DNA of 64,000 bases, taken from assembly GCF_051251565.1 (NCBI RefSeq), contig NZ_JBPOFB010000003.1:248001-312000 (forward strand), in the 5' to 3' direction. The stretch is from Marivita sp051251565. GTDB taxonomy: Bacteria; Pseudomonadota; Alphaproteobacteria; Rhodobacterales; Rhodobacteraceae. The notes below the pieces were generated by a model. The model saw only the letters and a program-made list of their open reading frames with translations. It was not told where the DNA came from and did no database searches. The translations under genes were made by a program, and so were the position numbers. This document shows, piece by piece, positions 36,191-45,475 of this stretch (the first letter of the stretch is position 1; every line of letters begins with the position of its first letter).

Positions 36191-37417
36191 ATGACTGAGT
36201 TTGCAAAAGCGGCGCGTGACGCGACCGAAGCGATGCGCGATGTGTTCCCGCCGACGCCGCTATTGCGCAACGCCCATCTATCAGATCTCTACGATGCGGA
36301 CATCTTTCTGAAGCGCGAAGACCTGTCGCCGGTCCGAAGCTACAAATTGCGTGGTGCCTTCAATGCGATGCGCAAGCGGTCTGACGTTGATCTGTTCGTT
36401 TGTGCCAGCGCCGGAAACCACGCGCAGGGCGTTGCGTTCATGTGCCGGCATTTCGGCAAGACAGGCGTGATTTTTATGCCGGTTACAACGCCACAGCAGA
36501 AGATCCAGAAAACCCAGATGTTTGGCGGTGACGCGATCGAGATTCGCCTGACGGGCGATTATTTCGATGACACACTTGCGTCGGCTCAGGCGTTCTGCAC
36601 CGAAGCGGGTGGGCATTTTCTGTCACCGTTCGATGATGAGGACGTGATCGAAGGGCAGGCCAGCGTTGCGGTGGAAATGATCGAACAGCTTGGTCAAATG
36701 CCGGATCATCTTGTTCTTCCGGTGGGCGGGGGCGGATTGTCGGCGGGCATGCTCAGCTATCTTGGAACGGGATGCCAATACACCTTTGTCGAACCCGCGG
36801 GCGGGGCATCATTGCGTGCGGCGCTTGAGGCGGGCAAACCTGTGCGGCTTGATCATGTCAATACATTCGCCGATGGCGCAGCCGTGGGTCAGATCGGGTA
36901 CAAGACCTTTGCGCGACTGAACGGGATTGGTTTGGCCAACACGCTGACCATCCGCGAAGACCGTCTGTGCACCACCATCCTTGAGATGCTCAATGTCGAA
37001 GGCATCGTGCTTGAACCTGCTGGGGCCTTGTCGGTTGATGCGTTGCAGGATCTTGGCCAAGCGATCAAAGGACGTACGGTTGTTTGTGTCACCACGGGTG
37101 GGAATTTTGATTTCGAACGTTTGCCAGAGGTGAAGGAACGCGCTCAGAAATACCTTGGACTCAAGAAATACTTTATCCTGCGCCTGCCGCAACGTCCGGG
37201 TGCGCTTAAGGATTTCCTTGGCTTTCTTGGCCCCGAGGACGATATAGCCCGGTTTGAATACCTCAAGAAATCAGCGCGCAATTACGGGTCTGTCCTGATC
37301 GGGATCGAGACGCGCAATGCCGATAGCTTTGGCCGCTTGTTTGCACAGCTGGATGGGGCAGGGTTCACCTATCAGGACATCACCAACGACGATCTGCTGT
37401 CGCAATTCGTGATCTGA
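36191..37417 (+). CDS. ilvA: Threonine ammonia-lyase IlvA
   Basis: PLP-dependent conversion of threonine to 2-oxobutanoate for isoleucine synthesis. It is 408 aa. The PLP lysine motif SPVRSYKLRGAFNAM is near residue 53, SAGNHAQGVAF near 80, and the Gly-rich phosphate loop LPVGGGGLSAGML near 180. A single C-terminal ACT-like domain (LRLPQRPGALKDFLGFLGPED) suggests allosteric control. ATG 36191 is preceded by a GGGGGGG tract. It overlaps the SDR gene by 1 nt (TGATG). Confidence 0.95.
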   Translation: MTEFAKAARDATEAMRDVFPPTPLLRNAHLSDLYDADIFLKREDLSPVRSYKLRGAFNAMRKRSDVDLFVCASAGNHAQGVAFMCRHFGKTGVIFMPVTTPQQKIQKTQMFGGDAIEIRLTGDYFDDTLASAQAFCTEAGGHFLSPFDDEDVIEGQASVAVEMIEQLGQMPDHLVLPVGGGGLSAGMLSYLGTGCQYTFVEPAGGASLRAALEAGKPVRLDHVNTFADGAAVGQIGYKTFARLNGIGLANTLTIREDRLCTTILEMLNVEGIVLEPAGALSVDALQDLGQAIKGRTVVCVTTGGNFDFERLPEVKERAQKYLGLKKYFILRLPQRPGALKDFLGFLGPEDDIARFEYLKKSARNYGSVLIGIETRNADSFGRLFAQLDGAGFTYQDITNDDLLSQFVI

Positions 37418-38229
37418 TGCAGTTCGAAGGCGCAACAGCCATTGTCACCGGGGCGGGTCAGGGGATTGGTGCTGCTTTGGCGCGGGCTTTAGCAGCGCGG
37501 GGTGCGCGTGTTCTGGTCTGCGATCTGTCGGAAGACCTGGCAAAGCGTATGGCTGACGAGGTTGGAGGCGTGCCGTTTCATGGCGATTTGTGCGATCCCG
37601 CGGTAATTGAAAGCCTTGTCGGCACAGCACGGGCGCAGTTTGGGTCGATTGACATGCTGGTCTCAAACGCCGGGTTTGCGCTGGGCGAACCTGATGGACC
37701 AACATCGCAATCCGATGTGCATTGGCAGACAAGCTGGGATCTGCACGTCATGGCGCATTTGCGGGCGTCGCGGTTGCTTTTGCCGGATATGCGTGCGCGC
37801 GGTTTTGGTGTGTTGGTCAACGTGGCGTCCGCTGCTGGAGTGCTGTCACAAATCGGGGATGCGGCCTATTCCGCCACGAAACATGCGGCGGTCAGTCTGG
37901 CGCAATCGCTGGCTATTGAGCATAGCGCAGAAGGAATCCAAGTGTCCGTCGTGTGCCCGCTTTATGTGGCGACGCCACTTCTTGGCTACAAAGGCACCGA
38001 AGGTGATCGCCCGGATCGCGTGATTGATCCAACAGAGGTGGCAGAGGCGACGTTGCGCGGGATTGAAGAGGCCCGTTTCATGATCTACCCGCACCCCGAA
38101 GCGCAGACTTATTTCAAACACCGCGCAGCAGATTCCGACCGTTGGATTGCGGGTATGCAGCGTTTGCGTGCGCGGGTGACAGAGCAAACAGACGGATCAG
38201 ATCCGGCATCTATTCATCGGTTCATCTAG
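37417..38229 (+). CDS. Short-chain dehydrogenase/reductase
   Basis: 270-aa classical SDR. The cofactor motif TGAGQGIGAALARALAARG is at residues 9-27, NAG (VSNAGFALG) near 86, and the catalytic YxxxK as AAYSATKHAAV near 149. An Asp after beta-2 (VLVCDLSED) suggests NAD preference. The substrate is unknown. Start ATG 37417 uses the last base of the ilvA stop, so the two genes are coupled. The stop shares CTAG with the convergent Hpt gene. Confidence 0.9.
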   Translation: MQFEGATAIVTGAGQGIGAALARALAARGARVLVCDLSEDLAKRMADEVGGVPFHGDLCDPAVIESLVGTARAQFGSIDMLVSNAGFALGEPDGPTSQSDVHWQTSWDLHVMAHLRASRLLLPDMRARGFGVLVNVASAAGVLSQIGDAAYSATKHAAVSLAQSLAIEHSAEGIQVSVVCPLYVATPLLGYKGTEGDRPDRVIDPTEVAEATLRGIEEARFMIYPHPEAQTYFKHRAADSDRWIAGMQRLRARVTEQTDGSDPASIHRFI

Positions 38230-38558
38230 GCTGCAAAGCGCTGGGCATATTCAGTTTCGAAAAATGCCCGTGATTTGACGTAAAGATCCTTGAGCCGATG
38301 AATATCAACTGTGACCTTACCCTGCGCCGCGTCTGCCTCGGCCTGATCGCACATCGCCGACATATCGCAAAAGCCAAGGTTCAACGTGGAACCTTTGAGA
38401 AAATGCATCAATTCTTGCATCTGCGGTGCATCGTCTGCCGCGCCATTCAGGCGGGACAACGTATCTTCAACCTCCATCAGGAAGAGTTCCGCAACCTCAT
38501 CAAAATCTTCGGGCCCGATTTCGTCCCGAAGTTCAGCCACGCGTGCCCATTCAATCAT
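38226..38558 (-). CDS. Histidine-containing phosphotransfer (Hpt) protein
   Basis: 110-aa single-domain Hpt protein, a four-helix bundle relaying phosphate between receiver domains. The phospho-accepting motif is MHFLKGSTLNLGF near residue 50 (consensus HxxKGSxxNxG). Start ATG 38558 follows AAGGAGG by 6 nt; the longer open frame to 38648 has no RBS. It is divergently placed next to a REC-phosphatase gene, and the two probably act in one phosphorelay (inference). Confidence 0.9.
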   Translation of the reverse strand: MIEWARVAELRDEIGPEDFDEVAELFLMEVEDTLSRLNGAADDAPQMQELMHFLKGSTLNLGFCDMSAMCDQAEADAAQGKVTVDIHRLKDLYVKSRAFFETEYAQRFAA

Positions 38559-38710
38559 TTCACCCTCCTTCGATGGATCGTGGGTAGCAGACAAAGATGA
38601 AGAAACGGCAACACCGCATGCCGGATTACAAAGAATTCTAACTTTCATCCGCTGTTAACAAAGCAAGCCTAAACGATGCATGGGGGCCGGCGCATGGGTT
38701 GGTGAATTGT

Positions 38711-39976
38711 ATGTTACAGAACGCGGCTTTTGCGTTCCCCGATGCACGGGATGCTGTCATTCGACGCGTTCTCGTTGTTGATGACAGCCTTGTGCAGCGT
38801 CGGATCCTCACCCTTATGCTGAAACGCTGGGGCTATGATGTTGCCGAAGCGGAAGATGCCGAAACCGGACTGATCCTGTGCGATAGGTTTCAGCCCGATT
38901 TCATCATCTCGGATTGGATGATGCCGGGAATGAGCGGTGTTGAATTCTGCGCCGCGTTCCGGGCCACGCCACGTGCGTCTTACGGGTATTTCATCCTTCT
39001 GACATCGAAATCCGAAAAAGCTGCCGTGGCGTCGGGGCTCGAATCTGGGGCCGATGATTTCCTGACAAAGCCGGTTAACGGTGATGAACTTCGCGCGCGT
39101 CTGATCGCGGGCGCGCGCATCCTGTCGATGGAGCAGGAACTGAAGGCAAAGACTGCCGTGATCGCCGACACACTGGCCGAGCTTCAAAGCGTACACGCGC
39201 TGATCGACAAAGATTTGCAGCAGGCACGCATCTTGCAGCAATCTCTTATGCCAGCGCGTTCCGCGACATTCGGAAAAAGCCGGGTCAGCGTTTTATTGCA
39301 ATCCTGCGGTCATGTTGGGGGCGATATCGCGGGTATGTTTGGTCTGGAAAATGGCGATTTTGGCTTGTTTAGTCTCGATGTATCTGGCCACGGCATCACT
39401 TCCGCCATGATGACCGCGCGCGTCGCAGGGCATTTGAGTTCGGACCATCCTGACGAAAATCTTGCGCTTTGCCGCACTGATCATGGGTTCGCATTTCTGC
39501 CGCCGAGCCGCGTTGCCGAGCGTCTGAATGATCGGGTTGTCGCGCAGCAGGGCGTCACCGAATACCTCACTCTGGCATATATGCAGGTCTGTGCAAGCAG
39601 CGGCCATGCACGGTTGGTGCAAGCGGGGCATCCGCCACCTTTGCTGTTGCGCCAAAATGGTGAGGCTGTGTTTATTGGTGATGGCGGGTTGCCCATCGGC
39701 CTGATTGAACATGCACCTTACGTAGATCACAGTTTTGATCTGTCGCCGGGGGATCGCGTGTTGCTGTATACTGATGGTTTAACCGAAGCGATGCTTGCGG
39801 ATGGTGCGATGCTTGACGAAGACGGGCTGCTTGATCTCGTTCAGAACCTGCCACGTGACCTTTCAGGCCCGGACTTTCTGGATGCGCTTCACGACAGCCT
39901 CAAGTTGAAAGCTGGCAACGCTGTGGATTTTGACGATGATATCTCAGCCGCGCTTTTGGAATACGGGGGTCTGTGA
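38711..39976 (+). CDS. Response regulator with PP2C-type serine phosphatase output (RsbU/RbaY-like)
   Basis: 421-aa fusion. The N-terminal receiver has acidic residues VVDDS near 22-26, phospho-acceptor Asp in IISDWMMPGMSG near 67 and Lys in LTKPVNG near 117. A coiled linker at about 140-175 joins the C-terminal PPM/SpoIIE phosphatase domain (HVGGDIAGMF, SLDVSGHGITSAMM, VLLYTDGLTEAM). Such proteins dephosphorylate anti-sigma-factor antagonists in partner-switching systems; the closest known analogue by layout is RbaY of Rhodobacter capsulatus (inference). ATG 38711 was chosen over TTG 38699. The 3' end overlaps the convergent Nudix gene by 33 nt. Confidence 0.9.
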   Translation: MLQNAAFAFPDARDAVIRRVLVVDDSLVQRRILTLMLKRWGYDVAEAEDAETGLILCDRFQPDFIISDWMMPGMSGVEFCAAFRATPRASYGYFILLTSKSEKAAVASGLESGADDFLTKPVNGDELRARLIAGARILSMEQELKAKTAVIADTLAELQSVHALIDKDLQQARILQQSLMPARSATFGKSRVSVLLQSCGHVGGDIAGMFGLENGDFGLFSLDVSGHGITSAMMTARVAGHLSSDHPDENLALCRTDHGFAFLPPSRVAERLNDRVVAQQGVTEYLTLAYMQVCASSGHARLVQAGHPPPLLLRQNGEAVFIGDGGLPIGLIEHAPYVDHSFDLSPGDRVLLYTDGLTEAMLADGAMLDEDGLLDLVQNLPRDLSGPDFLDALHDSLKLKAGNAVDFDDDISAALLEYGGL

Positions 39977-40408
39977 CGCAAATCGCATCACGAAATCCCG
40001 ATCGCCAGAATTGGCCAGTTCGGCAACCGCATCGTCGACGCTCATCCACAACGCCGTGTGTCCGGGTTCCGTTGGATCGCCATATTGCATGACGGGCAGG
40101 GCCATGTAGATCAGGCACAGCTTTTCTGCCCAAATGTCGTATTCCGGCATAAAGGTGAACCGCCGATACGCCCCAAGGCGTACGGGGCGTGTAATGCGCC
40201 AACCGGTTTCTTCAAACACCTCGCGGGTCAGGGCCTGCACTGGTGATTCGCCCGGATCAACGCCACCGCCGGGCAGTTGGATCTCGGGCTCTGGGGCATC
40301 CTGATGCGTAAGAAGCAGGCCTTCGGACATCGGCAAAATCGCATAAGCCCCTGTGCGGAGCGTATATTGCCGCCCGGGTTCCGGTGCGTCACCAAATCTG
40401 CGCATCAT
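39944..40408 (-). CDS. Nudix hydrolase
   Basis: 154-aa Nudix domain protein. The Nudix box is GGGVDPGESPVQALTREVFE plus ETGW near residues 46-69 (GX5EX7REUXEEXGU). Substrate not predictable. ATG 40408 (MM start) has AAGGGG upstream. Divergent from hslO, and overlapping the end of the REC-PP2C gene. Confidence 0.88.
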   Translation of the reverse strand: MMRRFGDAPEPGRQYTLRTGAYAILPMSEGLLLTHQDAPEPEIQLPGGGVDPGESPVQALTREVFEETGWRITRPVRLGAYRRFTFMPEYDIWAEKLCLIYMALPVMQYGDPTEPGHTALWMSVDDAVAELANSGDRDFVMRFASQTPVFQKRG

Positions 40409-40494
40409 GCCAATCCCCTTCTGCCCCTTGGACCTGCTCGAACGTCCCTTATATAGTCCCGATCATGCCGGAGGGCGGCAAGCAAGGAAATTCC

Positions 40495-41484
40495 ATGACA
40501 CTCGGATCGAAACTCGCCTGGGACGACGCAGTCCTGCCATTCCAACTTGACCAGTCAAACATACGTGGCCGGGTGGCCCGGCTTGACGGGGTATTGAGCG
40601 GCATCCTGAAGCAGCACGACTATCCCGTCGCTGTCGAAGCGCTGGTGGCCGAGATGGCTTTGCTGACCGCGTTGATTGGGCAAACGATCAAGCTGCGCTG
40701 GAAACTGTCTTTGCAGGTGCAATCCAAAGGGGCGGTGCGTATGATTGCAACCGACTATTACGCCCCCGAAGTCGAAGGCGAGCCTGCACGCATTCGCGCC
40801 TATGCCAGCTACGATCCCGAAAAGGTCAAAAATGGACCGGCGATGGACCAGATCGGCGAAGGCTATTTTGCAGTCCTGATGGATCAGGGCGAAGGCATGC
40901 AGCCGTATCAGGGCATCACGCCTCTGTCCGGCGATTCGCTTGCCCGCTGTGCAGAAGCCTATTTCGCGCAATCCGAACAATTGCCGACAAAATTCGCGCT
41001 CAGCTTTGGGCAGTCCACCGAACCGGGTGTGGCCCAGCATTGGCGCGCCGGGGGCATCATGATCCAGCATATGCCAAAAGCGTCTCCATTTGCCACGGGC
41101 GGCGGGTCTGGCGAGGGCGGCCTTTTGTTGGCGGATGATCTGCTGAACGAAGATGATGGCGAGAACTGGAACCGTGTGAATATGCACCTTGCCACGGTCG
41201 AGGACATGGAGCTGATTGGCCCGTCGCTGCCGGCAACCGATCTGTTGTACCGGTTGTTCCACGAAGAAAGTCCGCGGGTGTTCGATGCGATGCCGGTGCG
41301 GTTTGGCTGTACCTGTTCAGAAGAGCGCGTGCGCCAAAGCCTGTCGATTTATTCGGCCAAGGACATCGGAACAATGACCACTGATGAGGGGCGCGTGACG
41401 GCAGATTGTCAGTTCTGTGGGGCGCATTACGATCTTGATCCCGCGACGGTTGGGTTCGAGGCCAAAGATGTGTCGGGTGATTGA
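40495..41484 (+). CDS. hslO: Redox-regulated chaperone Hsp33
   Basis: Holdase activated by oxidative unfolding of a zinc-binding C terminus. It is 329 aa. The C-terminal cysteine motifs are RFGCTCSEERV and CQFCGAHYDL (CxC...CxxC). The N-terminal part contains family sequence (GQTIKLRWKLSLQVQSKGAV, GEGYFAVLMDQGEGMQPYQG). ATG 40495 has AAGGAA 7 nt upstream; ATG 40465 is an alternative. The downstream Nudix gene overlaps it by 17 nt. Confidence 0.95.
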   Translation: MTLGSKLAWDDAVLPFQLDQSNIRGRVARLDGVLSGILKQHDYPVAVEALVAEMALLTALIGQTIKLRWKLSLQVQSKGAVRMIATDYYAPEVEGEPARIRAYASYDPEKVKNGPAMDQIGEGYFAVLMDQGEGMQPYQGITPLSGDSLARCAEAYFAQSEQLPTKFALSFGQSTEPGVAQHWRAGGIMIQHMPKASPFATGGGSGEGGLLLADDLLNEDDGENWNRVNMHLATVEDMELIGPSLPATDLLYRLFHEESPRVFDAMPVRFGCTCSEERVRQSLSIYSAKDIGTMTTDEGRVTADCQFCGAHYDLDPATVGFEAKDVSGD

Positions 41485-42073
41485 CCGAGATCGGCTCCAA
41501 GCGGCGCTGCTGCAAACCAGTGCGGTGTCGTCGGATTTCGATCTGAATCCTGATGTTGTGCTGCCTGCGGGGCGCAAACTGCGCCCTGCGGGTGTGTTGG
41601 TGCCTGTTCTGGCCGCGCCGACAGGGCCCGAGGTGCTTTTGACCAAACGATCCTCGCGGCTCAAACATCATCCCGGCCAGATCGCCTTTCCCGGTGGCAA
41701 GCAGGACGATAGCGATGCAGATGTCATTGCCGCCGCCTTGCGCGAAGCCGAAGAAGAGGTTGGCCTGCCGCGTGGGCAGGTCGATATTCTTGGCACGCTG
41801 CCGACGCATGAAACGGTGACCGGGTTTTTGATGACCCCAGTTGTCGGTTGGATTGATAGTCCGTTCGAGGTGGTGCCCGAACCTGGCGAAGTGGCCGAAG
41901 TGTTCCGCGTGCCGCTTGCGCATGTGGCCAACGCGCCTTTGTTTTCCGTGCAATCCCGACGTTGGCGCGGGACGCGCAGGCATTACTATACCGTTCCCTT
42001 TGGCCCCTATTATATCTGGGGGGCAACTGCACGAATCCTGCGCGGTTTGGCCCAACGCTTAGAAAACGCATAG
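41468..42073 (+). CDS. CoA pyrophosphatase-type Nudix hydrolase
   Basis: 201-aa Nudix protein with the UPF0035/CoA signature LTKRSSRLKHHPGQIAFPGG before the Nudix box GGKQDDSDADVIAAALREAE plus EEVGLP. Known members cleave coenzyme A to 3',5'-ADP and phosphopantetheine. Start ATG 41468 lies inside the hslO end with GAGG upstream. cca follows after 7 nt, so hslO-nudix-cca is an operon. Confidence 0.92.
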   Translation: MCRVIDRDRLQAALLQTSAVSSDFDLNPDVVLPAGRKLRPAGVLVPVLAAPTGPEVLLTKRSSRLKHHPGQIAFPGGKQDDSDADVIAAALREAEEEVGLPRGQVDILGTLPTHETVTGFLMTPVVGWIDSPFEVVPEPGEVAEVFRVPLAHVANAPLFSVQSRRWRGTRRHYYTVPFGPYYIWGATARILRGLAQRLENA

Positions 42074-42080
42074 AGGCGGT

Positions 42081-43226
42081 ATGAAGATCACGGGCCCTTG
42101 GCTGACATCGACCGGCACTCAGGCGGTTTTTGCTGCGTTGCAGGCCGAAGGGCATGTTGCCTTGGCCGTTGGTGGCTGTGTGCGCAATGCGTTGATGAAT
42201 GTGCCTGTTACGGATTTGGATATTGCGACCAACGCAACGCCGCAAACGGTTGTGGCGCTGGCCAAGGCGGCTGGTCTGAAATCGGTGCCCACCGGGATTG
42301 ACCACGGGACCGTCACTTTGGTGTCGAACGGCATCGGTTACGAGGTAACAACCTTTCGGGCCGATACCGAGACTGATGGCCGTCATGCCGTTGTGCAGTT
42401 TTCCACGGATATGGCAGAAGACGCCGCGCGCCGTGATTTCACGATCAACGCGCTTTATGCCGATGCGGCGGGGACGGTGATTGACCCGCTGGGTGGCGTG
42501 CCCGATTTGCAGGCGCGTCGCGTCCGGTTTATCGGCAAAGCCCATGATCGGATCGCAGAAGATTACCTGCGTATTCTGCGGTTCTTTCGGTTTGCCGCGT
42601 GGTATGGCGACCCGGATCTTGGCTTTGATCCCGACGCGTTGGCCGCCATAGCAGGTGCGCTGGATGGGCTGACCGGCTTGTCGCGGGAGCGTGTCACCGC
42701 CGAGATGATCAAGCTGTTGTCAGCCCCGGACCCCGCGCCTTCGATCGGGTCGATGATGCAGACCGGCGTGTTGCAAACCGTTCTGCCGGGCAGTTCCGTG
42801 CGCGCCTTGGCGCCCTTGGTACATCTGGAACAAATGGTTTCGCTGGTGCCTGATGCGCTACGTCGCCTTGCCAGTCTTGGCGCGTTTGACGCAACCGCAT
42901 TGCGCCTTTCCAAGAAGGACCAGCGCCGACTTGCGCTGTATCAGAGCCTGATTTCTTCTGCCGAACCTGCGTCCGAGCTTGGCTACCGCCATGGCGCATC
43001 GATGGCACAAGATGTTCTTCTCTTGCGGGCAGCGATGCTTGAGGTGCCGCTGAATCTCGCAGATCTTGAAGCAGCCAAAATCGCCGCGGCCGCCACCTGC
43101 CCGGTAACCGCAAGCGACCTGATGCCTGTCTGTTCCGGTGCCGCGCTGGGCGCTAAACTGCGCGAGATTGAGGCACGGTGGATCGCGTCAGGCTTCACGC
43201 TGACCCGATCTGATCTTCTTGATTGA
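42081..43226 (+). CDS. cca: CCA tRNA nucleotidyltransferase
   Basis: Class II nucleotidyltransferase adding or repairing the tRNA CCA end (poly(A) polymerase is the related alternative). It is 381 aa. The N-terminal motif VGGCVRNALMNVPVTDLDIATNA carries the catalytic DxD; GYEVTTFRADTETDGRH and RRDFTINALYADAAG follow, then IAEDYLRILRFFRFAA, the RNA-binding helix region. The Asp usual in GGxVRD is replaced by Asn (GGCVRN), which is common in Alphaproteobacteria. Confidence 0.94.
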   Translation: MKITGPWLTSTGTQAVFAALQAEGHVALAVGGCVRNALMNVPVTDLDIATNATPQTVVALAKAAGLKSVPTGIDHGTVTLVSNGIGYEVTTFRADTETDGRHAVVQFSTDMAEDAARRDFTINALYADAAGTVIDPLGGVPDLQARRVRFIGKAHDRIAEDYLRILRFFRFAAWYGDPDLGFDPDALAAIAGALDGLTGLSRERVTAEMIKLLSAPDPAPSIGSMMQTGVLQTVLPGSSVRALAPLVHLEQMVSLVPDALRRLASLGAFDATALRLSKKDQRRLALYQSLISSAEPASELGYRHGASMAQDVLLLRAAMLEVPLNLADLEAAKIAAAATCPVTASDLMPVCSGAALGAKLREIEARWIASGFTLTRSDLLD

Positions 43227-43367
43227 CCGGGTTTCCTCTTTAGAGATCCCGCGCTAAGCTTGGATTGTCATACGGACAATACCGAACATTGCTTTATCTG
43301 ACACAATCGGCCGCCTGCGGAAACGCTAGGCGATGTCTTTATCGTTATTCATCAAGGAGACCGTTCG

Positions 43368-45212
43368 GTGTTCCGCTTTTTCGAAAACCTGGTGGACCCT
43401 TACGGCCCATATGATGAAAAGGACACGCCGCCCAAGCGGTTGCTGCCCTTCATGCTGGACTATTCAAAGCCGTTCAAAACGGTCTTTGCGTATGCGGCGA
43501 TCATGTCTGTCGTGGTGGCCAGCATCGAGATCGGTCTGATCTATGCGATGGGCTGGGTGGTCGATATCCTTGCGGGTGATCCGACCGAAGTGTGGGCGGC
43601 GCATGGCACTTGGCTTATTGCACTGGCGGTGTTCATCCTTGTCATCCGACCTGCGTTGCAAGCGTTGGATGTTCTGCTCCTCAACAACACCATCCTGCCG
43701 AATTTTGGAACATTGATACGCTGGCGCGCGCACAAGCATGTGCTGCGCCAATCCGTCGGATGGTTCGAAAACGACTTTGCTGGACGGATTGCCAACCGCA
43801 TCATGCAGACGCCGCCCGCTGCGGGCGAAGCGGTGTTTCAGGTGTTCGACGCGATCACCTTTTCGCTTGCCTATGTTGTCGGGGCGTTGATCCTTTTGGG
43901 GCAGGCGGATCCGCGCCTCGCCATCCCGATGATCGGTTGGCTGTTTCTGTATGGTGCGCTGGTCGTTTGGACGGTGAAACGGGTTGGCCCGGCATCGCAG
44001 GCGGCGTCAGATGCGCGGTCCGAGGTGACGGGCCGCGTCGTGGACAGCTACAGCAACATTCATTCGGTCAAGATGTTCGCCCATAGCACCACCGAACTCG
44101 ACTACGCCAAGGACGCCATCGAAAACACACGCCGCACCTTCCAACGGGAAATGCGGCTTTTCACCATCATGGACGTGGTTCTTGTCACCCTGAACGGACT
44201 TTTGATCGTGGCCGTGGTGGGCTGGGCGTTCTGGCTTTGGATGCAGGGGCAGGCGAGCGTGGGTGTGGTTGCAGCGGCCACCGCGTTAACGCTCCGTCTG
44301 AACGCGATGACCGGCTGGATCATGTGGGCGCTGACATCGTTCTTCCGCCAGTTGGGCGTGGTGGCCGAAGGGATGGAAACCATCGCTCAGCCGATTGCCT
44401 TGGTCGATGTTCCACACGCCAAGCCGCTGAAGGTCGGGACGGGCAAGATCGAAATTCAGTCTCTAACACACCATTATGGGCGCGATTCGGGTGGACTTGA
44501 TGCCATCGACCTGACCATCGCTCCGGGCGAGAAAGTAGGTTTGATCGGGCGCTCTGGCGCAGGCAAATCGACCTTGGTCAAGCTGCTGTTGCGGTTCTAC
44601 GATCCTGAAAGCGGTCGTATGTTGATCGATGGTCAGGACATCACCAAGGTGACCCAGGACAGCCTGCGTTTGGCCATCGGCATGGTCCAGCAGGACAGTT
44701 CACTGCTGCATCGGTCGGTGCGGGACAACCTGCTTTATGGACGCCCTGCCGCAACCGAGGCTGATATGATCGAGGCCGCAAAACAGGCGCAGGCGCATGA
44801 CTTTATCCTGAACCTGCAAGATCCGCAGGGGCGCACCGGCTATGACGCGCAGGTCGGCGAACGTGGGGTCAAGCTGTCGGGCGGACAACGCCAGCGCGTG
44901 ACGCTTGCGCGCGTGATCCTCAAGAATGCGCCGATCCTTCTGCTGGACGAAGCAACAAGCGCACTTGATTCCGAGGTTGAAGCCGCCATCCAAGACACGC
45001 TTTACGGGATGATGGAGGGCAAGACCGTGATTGCCATTGCGCACCGTCTGTCCACCATTGCCCATATGGACCGCATACTGGTCATGGATGCTGGCAAGAT
45101 TGTCGAACATGGCAGCCATGACGCGCTTTTGGCACAAGGCGGGCTATATGCCGGATTCTGGGCACGTCAATCCGGCGGTTTCATTGACCCGGACACAAAG
45201 GCGGCGGAATAG
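43368..45212 (+). CDS. ABC exporter, fused permease and ATPase
   Basis: 614-aa half-transporter. The N-terminal type I exporter membrane domain has about six helices, residues 30-330. The nucleotide-binding domain has Walker A GRSGAGKSTLVKLLLRFYD near 393, signature LSGGQRQRV near 503, Walker B ILLLDEATSALDSE near 523 and the H-loop IAIAHRLSTI. It works as a dimer; substrate unknown, although the layout is that of lipid, drug or peptide exporters. GTG 43368 follows AAGGAGA. Monocistronic after a 141-bp gap from cca. Confidence 0.93.
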   Translation: MFRFFENLVDPYGPYDEKDTPPKRLLPFMLDYSKPFKTVFAYAAIMSVVVASIEIGLIYAMGWVVDILAGDPTEVWAAHGTWLIALAVFILVIRPALQALDVLLLNNTILPNFGTLIRWRAHKHVLRQSVGWFENDFAGRIANRIMQTPPAAGEAVFQVFDAITFSLAYVVGALILLGQADPRLAIPMIGWLFLYGALVVWTVKRVGPASQAASDARSEVTGRVVDSYSNIHSVKMFAHSTTELDYAKDAIENTRRTFQREMRLFTIMDVVLVTLNGLLIVAVVGWAFWLWMQGQASVGVVAAATALTLRLNAMTGWIMWALTSFFRQLGVVAEGMETIAQPIALVDVPHAKPLKVGTGKIEIQSLTHHYGRDSGGLDAIDLTIAPGEKVGLIGRSGAGKSTLVKLLLRFYDPESGRMLIDGQDITKVTQDSLRLAIGMVQQDSSLLHRSVRDNLLYGRPAATEADMIEAAKQAQAHDFILNLQDPQGRTGYDAQVGERGVKLSGGQRQRVTLARVILKNAPILLLDEATSALDSEVEAAIQDTLYGMMEGKTVIAIAHRLSTIAHMDRILVMDAGKIVEHGSHDALLAQGGLYAGFWARQSGGFIDPDTKAAE

Positions 45213-45223
45213 ATGCCGCTTCT

Positions 45224-45475
45224 CTACCAGTCGATGATCCAGCGCGCAGGCGACCAGATCAGCCCGGCGATAGGTGTGCCATCACTGGACATGCGCGGGT
45301 TCATGGCGTGGTGCCTGCGCGGCGGGATGCCAAAGCGGCCAAAGCAATCCTGAGCGGGCTTGAACCGATCAGAACAATCAAACGCGGCCACATCTATAAC
45401 AGAAATCCAGGCGTCCGTGGCGAGATCCAGTTTATCAGACAGCGTTTCGAAGCCACATGACTCAATGCGCCGCAC
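45224..45475 (-). pseudogene. Possible 3' gene remnant, hypothetical
   Basis: An 83-codon open frame on the minus strand opens at GTG 45475 directly after an in-frame TAG. Its sequence (WISVIDVAAFDCSDRFKPAQ, then FGRFGIPPRRHHAMNPRM and GLIWSPARWIIDW) looks like the C-terminal end of a real protein rather than a random frame, but no start signal or N-terminal domain is present. I cannot name the family. The rest of the 45213-45762 gap is discussed separately. It could equally be a small complete gene. Confidence 0.3.
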
